The notes beneath the pieces are model-generated. The model did no database searches. It was not told the DNA's origin and saw nothing but the letters and a program-made list of their open reading frames with translations. The translations under genes were made by a program, and so were the position numbers. This document shows positions 1 to 8,764 of a DNA stretch of 64,000 nucleotides, piece after piece. The stretch is from NCBI GenBank assembly GCA_963921935.1, contig OY998176.1:166383590-166447589 (forward strand), written 5' to 3'. This stretch comes from Galeruca laticollis. Its lineage: Eukaryota; Arthropoda; Insecta; Coleoptera; Chrysomelidae. Numbering within the stretch: position 1 is the stretch's first letter; each line of letters opens with the position of its first letter.

Positions 1-659
1 TTCAAAGCCAATTTTCACTAATGTTCACTCAATAATTGTTTGTTTGGGCTTTTTGAAATGATAATGATGGAACAGTTCTTTTAAAAGTCTTGGAGGATAT
101 TTAAAACGATACACATAGATTATTATAATCACAAATTTCCCATAATTTGTCCTTTCGCCTTAATACAATCACTCATTTAATTAATTTTCCCCATTTTAGA
201 GGTGTTCTCATATTCATATATTACATAAATTTCACAATAAAAAACTGGATTATCGTATATGTAATTGATTAGTTTTAAATCTTCTATTCTATCCTTTATT
301 GCTTCTACATAAACTATTTATTATTTAAAATATTTCATTTTTACATTTAACATTTTTTTATTACCAACAAAATGATGGCAGCAAATTCCCTTCTTTACAT
401 CACTTCCTCTTGTTAAACTTTGAGAATCCAAGATTCGACTGACGTTAAGTTTGGCTGTGTTCCATATGTCAAACAAATATCAATTTTCTGAAATGTTTAT
501 TCTTGGTTATCAATTCTAATTGTGAGATATAAATGTTGAGGATCTGTTATTAATTATGATACTAATTCTGTTTTATTTCAGATATCAAGCGAAGATAAGT
601 TTCAAATTCCTCATACATTCATACATCCATGTTCAGAATGTTCTTATATGTGCACACTT
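1..659. other. AT-rich non-coding stretch
   Basis: Low-complexity A/T-rich sequence with only short chance reading frames. No repeat unit, promoter motif or protein family is recognisable. Confidence 0.5.
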
Positions 660-739
660 GACCCTGGACTATATTTATGAAGATAATTCTTTAATCTCTT
701 GCTTCTCTTTACACTCCCACCCCGTTTCTTCCTGTACAT

Positions 740-1025
740 GCCTAGTATGGATCTAGGTTTGTCATACCTATCACTTCTTAACCATATTGTTCCCGTGTAG
801 CCTAGCTATGTATGGGTCATAGTTGGGTTCATCAACAAGTTCTTTGTCTTGCAGCTCTTATCAAATTCTGTCCCACCCTTTCACTATTAACATGCTCCTA
901 TGAATTATTCTCTTATTGTAAATGCCTAGTATGGGTCTAGGTGTGTAACAACTAACCTAAATTCAATAATCACATTGTGTTCTTGACACCGGGCTGTGTA
1001 TTGGACATAGTTTGGGTCATCAGGT
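740..1025. repeat. Diverged two-copy tandem repeat, period about 185 bp
   Basis: A CCTAGTATGG-(A/G)TCTAGG block at 741 recurs at 925, and the block that follows each copy (about 803-835 and 991-1023, sharing a CATAGTTTGGGTTCATCA-like core) is spaced by the same 184-188 bp. This indicates an old tandem duplication. It lies upstream of Penelope-type terminal sequence and may belong to the same repeat unit. No coding capacity is seen. Confidence 0.5.
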
Positions 1026-1509
1026 CACAATCACTTTACCATTTACATCTAATTGATATGGGAGGCCATCAGCTGTTGGGTTCACCTTGCCAGCGTACTT
1101 TCACACCTTCGTCACTAGATTATATAAACTCCTCCATAGATGTATTAACAACTAAATGTTTTAATTTATATTATCTAGCATTCTACACGTTCAGGTTTAC
1201 TACGCTTGTTCCTGACTGGCTGGGGAATGGATCCAGTCTCTAAGTCAATGTTCAGTATACAATCAAGGGTGGAAGGGGATTTTCCTATTCATCTTAATTA
1301 GATGAATGTTGGGAATTTGAATTTGAAGGGAGATTTTGCAATTTTTATATTTTTTTGTTTTATCACATCTTTAGCTTCATTTTTGAATTTAAAACAAAAG
1401 TAATATATAGGGTTTTCTTCAATTTACAGTTCGCAATATGAATTTATTCATTTCTCAATCATATATTTAATTCAATGTTCATCATACAAATATGTTGTAT
1501 TGTCATACA

Positions 1510-1900
1510 CTTGTTGTTTTACGGCACGCTGGCTTATTAGCCACCGTATTTTTAACGTCAAGCATGTCATCGGATATCATTTAGTTTACTCACTTCTGAA
1601 TGTTATTTTCCATCATGTTGATGTAATTGTACACCCTCTTGAAGGGTTGTTTTAATGTTTTTTTAATGATATAATTGTAAAACAATGACTTAACTTCGTA
1701 CATTGTTTCGTTTTTTTCAGGTGGATGTTTTCTTTACACCTGTTTTTGGATCTTTTTTATGACGTAAGTTCAACTTTTTAGATTGTTTTTTTTTCAAAAA
1801 TTTTACAAACATTGCAACTTTACAGGACAGCTTTGATAATGGCCTAAAGACCGAAAGCGCTTAGCTGCATATTAATAAACATATACACCCTGAGTACTCG
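1510..1900 (+). repeat. Terminal repeat of a Penelope-like element (family B)
   Basis: This AT-rich block starts near a segment (1512-1580) that recurs diverged at 21272-21340 and ends with a hammerhead-like core at 1828-1866. The last 80 bases (from about 1800) recur at 33890-33975. A non-coding repeat ending in such a core fits the pseudo-LTR of a Penelope-like element. The assignment rests on the motif and repetition only; no Penelope ORF is adjacent. Confidence 0.45.
1828..1867 (+). ncRNA. Hammerhead-ribozyme-like core, decayed
   Basis: In order: CAGCT (stem I 5' strand), TTGATAA (catalytic box, normally CUGANGA, so the G at core position 8 is A), a GGCC/ACC partial stem II, GAAA, palindromic GCGC, TT, then AGCTG, which pairs perfectly with CAGCT. 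The layout is that of a minimal type I hammerhead of the kind known in Penelope-like elements. Loss of the G predicts it is inactive. Confidence 0.5.
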
Positions 1901-1930
1901 TCATATTCATTAACTCAATTCTTTAATTAT

Positions 1931-2266
1931 TTAAATTATCCTTTTTTTATTTTTATTCACCCACACGATTCTTTGAGCTGTAAATATTTTTCCAGCTAGG
2001 CTTTTGCTGGATCTGTTGGGGTTGTGGACACTCCTTTCCTGAAGAAAACTTAGTTGTTCATTCTTCACAGCTGTTTTAGAACTGGGAAAGTGCGTCTGCA
2101 ACAGAGCACTTAAATTTTCCTTAGGGTGTTCAGTGTATCCTCTTGCCGGTCTTTCAATTAAGCCGATGCCGTTGGAATGTTCCATTGTGAGAACGTTTTG
2201 AAGGCGTCGTAATGGGGCTAAATTCCTAATACTCTCGCACATTTGTCTCCATGTTCTACTTTTCAA
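1931..2266 (-). pseudogene. LINE ORF2 fragment (endonuclease-RT linker)
   Basis: An open frame of 111 residues. Its middle contains a leucine-rich stretch ending in LLQTHFPSS, matching the LL-THFPG block just upstream of the RT domain in I/Jockey-type LINEs, and its C-terminal part (AGKIFTAQRIVW) matches the block that leads into RT motif 0. No RT core follows, so this is a dead 5'- and 3'-truncated scrap. The same block occurs in the larger LINE near 23910-24125. Clade is uncertain. Confidence 0.55.
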
Positions 2267-2279
2267 TTTCCGGAATTAT

Positions 2280-3687
2280 TTATGGTACCCCGAAAAAACT
2301 ATTTTGTAGTCTTCCCTATGTCCTAGATTCTTAGCTCTATTAAGAAGTTTTCTCAGTCAGTCTACCATTGGAAAAAAAATTAAACGCCCATAAAAATGAC
2401 ATGCTACTTGACCCACCATCCCATTCAAAATTGTGAGAGCAACATCTACCCCTCCTAGGAGATTTAACAATGATGCTTACAAATTATTCATTTAAAATGT
2501 CTACCTCGAAAATCAAATTACCTGTTTTCTCGATTCCTCATATTATTTACTGGAAGGAAGATATTGAAGGCGAGAAGTTTTCATATTGACACATTATCCG
2601 AATTGAAGTTCTGACATTAGAACGATCATATTTTCATATAATTTCCAATATTTGTTAGGTTTTGTGGATCCATATTATAAAATAAATAGTTTCAATGTAA
2701 TAAATATACTCTACGTATACAAAAAACAGAAAATTGATTGTTTGTTAGATTTGATAGATTCACTTTTTGATGGTTTTTTCATAATATGATATCCCATTAA
2801 GCCTCTCCTATCTACAAAAATACTGTAGAAAATGTTCACCGGAAACCATCAAAGTATAATAAAAACTCCAAGTGTGTTCGCTCACGTTTTTAATACAAAG
2901 CATTTTTTTGTAGTTTGGGTCGTTTGAAAATGCGGGTAACTTGTTAATGCCAAAAATTAAGCACCGGCTCTAGTTTACATGGTTAAATTTGAAGCGAGAA
3001 TTTTACTGATTTGAAATCCACATTTGTTTTTTTAAGAATTCAATTAGTGCTTTTCAATTAGTTTATTAGTCGTCAAGACACCTTCACTAATTTTCTTCCA
3101 GTTCAGAGGAACTTTTATATTATCTCCACCTAAATGAGATTCTAACCATAATAATTTCTGGAAATTCTCTACCCTTTGTATGCGATTCTGTTTCAATTCT
3201 TTCAATATTTTTTTTTAAAACAAATGTATGTTTTTTGCCATTTTATGACTTGTTGATACTGTTTTATTTCTTTTATCGTATTGATGACTTTATAATTCAT
3301 TTTTCAAATATGGTGATGTTTGTCATATGTAAACAGCAACACAAATGTTATAGGGAATTTTTTATATAATATCGCTTCTTTAATTTCTCGGCATTTTTGA
3401 TTATCTACTAAAATATTTTAATGTACGTGTTTAGCGGTGCTGACGTATTGTTTATCACTCTGTACCAAAACTAAAGAAGTTAGTGGAAATCTACATTAAA
3501 AAATTATTATTTTCAGATAAAAATCTACTTTAAAGTGAGCTGCTTCAAGTGAGTAATAATTCGATTTCTTTTGTTACTGTAATCATCATCAACATTTGAA
3601 TTACTCCTCAAAATCTATATAAAAATCCAGTTTGTATCCTGTTGATGTTTATCAATTACACTGGTCAACACAGTTTGGTTTTCTTAT
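2280..3687. other. Non-coding stretch before the Gypsy insertion
   Basis: AT-rich, no convincing reading frame or repeat recognised. It ends in the ATAC target site of the Gypsy element. Confidence 0.5.
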
Positions 3688-3691
3688 ATAC

Positions 3692-4197
3692 TGTCACAAA
3701 CTCGCAAACCGAAGCAGATACTTAGTACGTTCCTGTAACCTTATGTTAACGGAGTTAAAAAAATGGTGAGCGCGCCGAATTCTGAGAAGGTCTATTGGGA
3801 TTTATTGTGACAGTTTTCATAGACATGTTCTCGGAAGGTCTTTTAAGGATTGAGCCGGCAATCGAGAAATATCGCGAAAGGCATTTGTTTTGTGTAAGCC
3901 GCAATTCAGAATTCTCTAGTAAAAAAGGTACTAGTATATAAAAAGGACCGATCAACGGACCGGGGCAGTTGATAAAGTGATCTTGAGAAATAAACAAAAA
4001 TACACCGAACAGTAAAGTGCTAATATAAATAAATAATCAAGTTTGTGTGGATATAAATTAAATTTAAGTGATTGGTTAAGTATATATAAATTAAGTGTTA
4101 GTGAGTTAGTGTTTGAATAAATTAGTAAGTAGCCATACCGTGTGTTTAAAATTTATCCCACCCGTTTATTGTTTAAATAAATAAGAAAAACATTACA
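3692..4197 (+). repeat. 5' LTR of the Gypsy element
   Basis: 506 bp, starts TGTCACAAAC and ends AACATTACA, matching the 3' LTR along its full length without indels. It contains TATATAAAAA at 3935-3944 as the likely promoter and an AATAAA about 45 bp further on. Minus-strand frames inside it are shadows. Confidence 0.9.
3935..3944 (+). promoter_or_regulatory. LTR TATA box
   Basis: TATATAAAAA, conserved exactly in the 3' LTR at 7926-7935. Its position in the last half of the LTR suits a U3 promoter; a transcription start some 25-30 bases downstream is inferred. Confidence 0.6.
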
Positions 4198-4198
4198 T

Positions 4199-4215
4199 TG
4201 GTGTCAGGTGTGGGG
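4199..4215 (+). other. Primer binding site, tRNA-Leu-like
   Basis: Immediately after the 5' LTR lies TGGTGTCAG followed by GTGTGGGG. The first nine bases complement the 3' end of insect tRNA-Leu (which ends CTGACACCA); the remainder matches partly. The location is right for minus-strand priming; the tRNA identity is tentative. Confidence 0.55.
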
Positions 4216-4241
4216 TAATATAAATAAATAGCTACATCAAA

Positions 4242-5700
4242 ATGGCCAAGAGACTATGTGATCTGAAAATCACGGAATCAAGAGCAGAATATTGGAAGAT
4301 CGTGAGTTGGAAACGTCCGGCAAGAAGAGTGAGTTAGTAGAACGACTCAAAGTGGCACTGGAAAATGACGGCTTTGATCCAGAAACAGTTTTATCTAATG
4401 ACGAGGCTTCCACCTTAATCTCGTCAATTCCTGTCATGGAAGAGAAGATTTCAACGAATGTGAAAAACGATATTTCTGCTATGAAGAATGACATTTCTAC
4501 TAATATAGACGAGAAGATTTCCACTATAAAGAATGACATTTCTGCAGATATCTTATCACTGAAAAATGAAATTGCTGCTGAAGTCGAGAATTAAATCATG
4601 TCTCTAAAATCGGATATTGAGAATAAGATGACTACGATGAACGAGAAAATAAAATCAGACATGGAGAACAAGATGACAACGATGGAAAATCAGATAGATG
4701 AGAAAATCAAGGAGTTAGAGACGAAGATTGCCGATTTAAGAACACAAGACACTTCAGCAGAAGAAAAGAAGATCGAGATCTGCAAGCCAGAAACACAACC
4801 CAAGACAGATGATATTGGCAGTTTTGCCCGAGTAAAGGCCCCAACGTTCAATGGAAAAATGTCGTGGACCAATTATGTGGAACAGTTTGAAGCAGCTGCT
4901 AGAGTGAGTAATTGGTCCGATAAAGAGAAAGCAGTGAACTTAACCATCGCGCTTCGGAGAGATGCCTTAGACGTACTTCAGACGATACGATTGGAAGAAA
5001 CGGATGACTTCGAGCAGCTTAAGAAGATGTTGGACATGCGATATGGTCACCAACATTTGGAACAGTTGTACAGATTCCAGATGAAGAACCGAAGGGATAT
5101 TGCCCGACTAGTTCGATTTGCTTATCCATCAGCACCAGAGAACATGAAGGAATGTTTAGGCATCCAGGTCTTTATTGACAGCTTATGTGACCACGATATG
5201 GAGAAGACGCTTCGATTAGCCCATCCTAAAACATTGACCGTTGCATTAATTGCTGCTCTTGAATATGAAGCAGCCACGATGGCTTCGGGATACAACAAAG
5301 ATAGGACCATACAGGAAGAAGGTGACGATGACAGACTTGACCAGATCGTCAACTTGTTGAAAGGTATGGTAGACAAGAAGCCGGAGAAAATCAGGTGCTG
5401 TAATTGTGGCGAGCTTGAGCATGCACGCAGTTCGTGTAAGCGTCCTACGACTCCCGTAAACCAAGAACCTCTTAAATGCAAAGTAGCCAAGAAAAGCTCG
5501 CGGTACATCAAAGGTAGGACCATGCAGGAAGAAAATGACGATGACAACCTTGATCAGATCGTCAACTTGTTGAAAGATATGGAAGACAAGCGGCCGAAAA
5601 AGATCAAACGCCGGAAGTGTGGCGAGCTAGAGCACGTACGCAGTCCGTCAGGCTCCCCAAGACTCCTGTAACCCAAGAACTCCAGACACAGGGGAAATCA
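4242..5700 (+). pseudogene. Gypsy gag: SAP-like N-terminus, coiled coil, capsid, zinc knuckle
   Basis: The natural start is the ATG at 4242 (MAKRLCDLKIT...). A two-base insertion near 4289 shifts the frame; the continuation from 4292 (LETSGKKSELVERL) is a SAP-type nucleic-acid-binding motif. Heptad-like repeats of (M/I)KNDIS and MENKMTT form a coiled coil across about 4440-4730, interrupted by one stop at 4592. The capsid region (about 4830-5260) contains the W-x2-Y-x3-F and R-YG-x6-L patterns of Gypsy gag. A CCHC zinc knuckle (C-x2-C-x4-H-x4-C) lies near 5397-5440. The region around the knuckle is tandemly duplicated and the second knuckle has lost cysteines. Confidence 0.8.
5285..5688 (+). 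repeat. 213-bp in-frame tandem duplication inside gag
   Basis: Sequence from about 5285-5475 recurs at about 5498-5688, offset 213 bp (71 codons). Both copies encode DR/GR-T-(I/M)-QEE, then DQIVNLLK and CGELEH. The copies have diverged and the second knuckle lacks two of its cysteines (R-R-K-C instead of C-C-N-C, and P instead of the last C). Confidence 0.75.
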
Positions 5701-5779
5701 GACAGGGGTGAACATCCAGCTGATGTGAATCACCGAAAAGCCAACTCCTCGCCTAGACGGCCATGCCCTGTACACTATT

Positions 5780-7030
5780 CACAATGCAACAAGTCGAAAT
5801 CTAAGGGAGTTGCAGTTTCAAGAATTACAGTAATCAATGAAGAATGGTCACCCACCAGGATCAGAGGAGACCAGGAGAATGATCCTTACCTGAAGATGAT
5901 CCGGCAATGGAAGAAAGAAAATCGGCGATCTACCTGGCAAGAAGTGTCAAGATTTTCACCGGAACTCAAGGTGTATTGGGCTCGGTGTGACACCCTTGTC
6001 CTGGAAGAAGGGCTGATGAGAAGAGTCCTTGAAAACGATGATGGTTCCGAAATGAGAAGACAGCTAGTTATTACTAGAACTAGAGTAGCTAAGGTACTGA
6101 GGAAGTTACACGAGAGTCCATCATCGGGAGGTCCCCTGGGAGTGAATACAAACCTTCGACGAGTCCGTGAAAGGTTTTACTGGATGAACAGCTCCGACGA
6201 TATGAAGGAATGGTGTAAGAAATGTACGACTTGTGCTACGAGTAATGGACCACATCGCAAGAGAAAGGCACCTATGAAACAGTATAATGTTGGAAGCCCA
6301 AGAGGCCACAACTGTCGCAGATGTATTGGTGAAAGAATTTATCAGCCGATATGGAGTGCCCTTGGAAGTCGACAGCGACCAGGGAAGAAATTTCGAAAGT
6401 CATCTATTCCAGGCGATTTGCGAGAAGCTGGTAATGAAGAAGACCTGGACAACAGCATTACATTCACTGTCAGATGGAAAGGTCGAGAGAATGAACAAGA
6501 CTGTTGGAAAACACCTGTCCAAAGTAGTATCCAGCCATCAGAGAGATTGGGACCAGTATATTTCCCTATTCGCATTGGCCTATCGATCTGCCGTCAATGA
6601 GTCCACGGTTGAAACACCTGCGAAAATCCTGTTTGGACGTGAAATGAGGCTTCCTTGTGACCTGTAATTTGGCTGTCGCCCTGGAGAAGATCTAGTAGGA
6701 GAAGACTACGTGATCCAATTGAGAAGAAGGCTGGACGATAATGATGAATTAGTCCGAACAAATCTTCAAGTTGCCAGCGACAAAATGAAAAGTCGGTACG
6801 ACACGCAGGCCACAGAGGACGGTTTTAAAGAAGGGGCCAAAGTATGGTTACACAACCCGACAAGGAGAAAAGGATTTTCTCCAAAATTACAAAAATTCTG
6901 GGAAGGTCCATACTTTATCAAGAAAAGGATCAATGATGTTATATATCGCATGAGCAAGATCCGCAACGGAAAACCAAAAGTAGTTCACCAAAACCGACTA
7001 GCCCCATTCGAAGGAGACCATGACCTATAG
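5780..7030 (+). pseudogene. Gypsy integrase, missing first catalytic Asp
   Basis: Starts with the linker that normally follows RNase H (QENDPYLKMIRQW), showing that protease, RT and RNase H were removed just upstream. The HHCC zinc domain is present at about 6105-6240 (H-x-S...CKKCTTC). Near 6300 the frame jumps from the end of the zinc domain (MKQYNVGSP) straight to the middle of the core (EATTVADVL), so the segment with the first catalytic Asp is gone. The second Asp (VDSDQGRNFES) and the Glu (DGKVERMN) remain. A stop sits at 6665-6667. The C-terminal GPY/F module follows (WEGPYFIKKR, about 6900) and ends at TAG 7028-7030, which is itself in frame with the macrodomain. Confidence 0.85.
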
Positions 7031-7054
7031 GAAAAAGTAAACCTTATTCAAGAT

Positions 7055-7729
7055 GTGTCTGACCCTATCTTCGATGAATTTATGGGCGCGTATGGAGGTA
7101 CCGGGAAAGCTAGATATGGAGTCACTTTAGAACAACGACAAGATTTGTTCACTCTCCCGGAAGATTATTCACTGGCACACAACATTCCCGCCCGACTCAA
7201 GAACGCACGAGGGTTGACATCCGTATTTCGAAAGAAGTTCGGGCAATTAGAGAAACTTGAAGACCAGATTCTAGCCCCTGGCAAGACACTGAAACTGAAA
7301 CATAATTCGCGGTACGTATTCTCCGTGGTAACTAAAAATGAATTTCTAGATCGATCTACCTACCGCGATCTGTGGGAAGCACTTCGAAACCTACTAGACC
7401 ATGTGTTAGAATCCAGCGTGAAGAAACTGGCTATACCTAAGATAGCGAGTAACCAGTTGGATTGGCGAGTCATCAGGAACATGGTAGAGGTTACCTTCCA
7501 AGATACCGGTGTCCAGATATTAATTTACAGCTACAACCCCCGTTATCAGTATCCGATGAAGACGGTGCCCTGTTATTCCCATAAGATTGCAAAGTGTAGA
7601 AATGGAGTCAGTTGTCGATTCAAACATCCAGTCTCGTCTACACAAAAGTTCCAGGAGGAACTCTCATTTAAGGAGGGGGTAATGTTACGAACTCGCACAC
7701 CGAAGCAGATACTAAGTACGGTCCTGTAA
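7055..7729 (+). CDS. Macrodomain (TARG1/OARD1-like) plus CCCH zinc finger, retrotransposon ORF
   Basis: 225 codons, 224 residues, same frame as integrase and separated from it only by the TAG at 7028; the open frame really begins at 7031, so 7055 is just its first Met. Residues about 31-160 match the TARG1/OARD1 macrodomain family block by block: LFTLPEDYSLAH, FRKKFG, RYVFSVVTK, STYRDLWEAL, KKLAIPKI, LDW and a closing hydrophobic strand. The family removes ADP-ribose from proteins; in human TARG1 a Lys near the VTK block and an Asp in the GCGLD loop are catalytic. The Lys-94 region is kept, but the GCGLD loop is replaced by a shorter ASNQ, so binding without hydrolysis, or inactivity, is possible. 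Residues 173-191 are a canonical CCCH finger, C-x7-C-x5-C-x3-H, typical of RNA binding. The frame ends 47 bases inside the 3' LTR. It is intact while gag and integrase are broken. Confidence 0.8.
   Translation: MSDPIFDEFMGAYGGTGKARYGVTLEQRQDLFTLPEDYSLAHNIPARLKNARGLTSVFRKKFGQLEKLEDQILAPGKTLKLKHNSRYVFSVVTKNEFLDRSTYRDLWEALRNLLDHVLESSVKKLAIPKIASNQLDWRVIRNMVEVTFQDTGVQILIYSYNPRYQYPMKTVPCYSHKIAKCRNGVSCRFKHPVSSTQKFQEELSFKEGVMLRTRTPKQILSTVL
7670..7682 (+). other. Polypurine tract of the Gypsy element
   Basis: A run of AAGGAGGGGGTAA directly before the 3' LTR, overlapping the end of the macrodomain/CCCH frame. It is the expected plus-strand primer. Confidence 0.75.
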
Positions 7730-8188
7730 CCTTATGTTAACGGAGTTAAAAAAATGGCGATTGCGCCGAATTCTGAGAAGGTCAATTGAGATTTATTGTG
7801 ACAGCTTTTATAGACATGTTTTCGGAAGGTCTTTCAAGGATTGAGCCGGCAATCGAGAAATATCGCGAAAGGCATTTGTTTTGTGTAAGCCGCAGTCCAG
7901 AATTCTCTAGTAAAAAAGGCACTAGTATATAAAAAGGAGCGCTTAGCGGACCGGGGCAGTTGATAAAGTGATCTTGAGAAATACACAAAAATACACCGAA
8001 CAGTAAAGTGCAAATATAAGTAAATATTCAAGTTTGTGTGCATATAAATTAAATTTAAGTGATTAGTTAAGTAAATTTAAATTGAGTGTTAGTGAGTTAG
8101 TGTTTAAATAAATTAGTAAGTAGGCATAGCGTGTGTTTAAAATTTATCCCACCCGTTTATTGTTTAAATAAATAAGAGAAACATTACA
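7683..8188 (+). repeat. 3' LTR of the Gypsy element
   Basis: 506 bp, TGTTACGAAC...AACATTACA, colinear with the 5' LTR, followed by the ATAC target duplicate. Confidence 0.9.
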
Positions 8189-8764
8189 ATACCAATACGT
8201 GTAATTAATGTTTTTTTTGTCATGCTGATTCTGAATCTCATGTCAAATTTGTTCCATCACGCATAAGTTTTTCATAATTTCAAAGTTACTTTCATATGAG
8301 AAAGATACTGCAACAAATGTTGTTCAGCCAAACATTGAGTGGACGTATCTGAACAAGTTCTTGCATGTTTCCTACGTCAGAGCACTTAAACCGCGCCCAG
8401 TATTGTTCTGGAACCAATCAAATTAAGAAATGGTAGATTTCTGGATATGTGGTTATATAAAGAGCTAGTCACATCTCTTTTGATTGGGAGGGTAGGAGTA
8501 GTCGGCTTTGAGAGCGCAATCAGAAAAGTAGATTATATAAGCGAAGCGGAGTTTTGAGGAGAGCTATCGGACCGGGGTTGATTTTTAATCAATCGATCAG
8601 GCAAAAAACTTACCCAAAAAGCCAAAAACAGCGTTATTATTGCAAATAGTATTTTGAACCCTGTTTTATGAAAATTTGAAAAAAAATTCAAAATCTTAAT
8701 TTTACTACTGTTTCGAATTTTTAGAGATGAAAAAAAATGCAACAGCAGCCAAGATACAACAAAC

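Larger units (their letters stand above)
3688..8192 (+). mobile_element. Ty3/Gypsy retrotransposon, internally deleted, macrodomain-bearing
   Basis: A complete insertion: ATAC target duplications (3688-3691, 8189-8192) flank two 506-bp LTRs (3692-4197, 7683-8188) that begin TG and end CA. By my count the LTRs differ at about 34 positions (near 7 percent), so the insertion is old. A primer binding site follows the 5' LTR and a purine tract precedes the 3' LTR. The interior holds gag, no protease, RT or RNase H, an integrase missing its first catalytic block, and a downstream macrodomain/CCCH frame. It is therefore non-autonomous and would need enzymes from a full-length relative. Confidence 0.9.

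Noticed and set aside
3755..3997. Minus-strand frame in the 5' LTR and its twin at 7782-7988
   Set aside because: Both lie inside LTRs and simply reflect the duplicated LTR sequence in antisense.
7055..7729. An envelope gene in the third-ORF position of the Gypsy element
   Set aside because: No signal peptide, membrane segment or furin-like site; the sequence fits a macrodomain plus CCCH finger instead.
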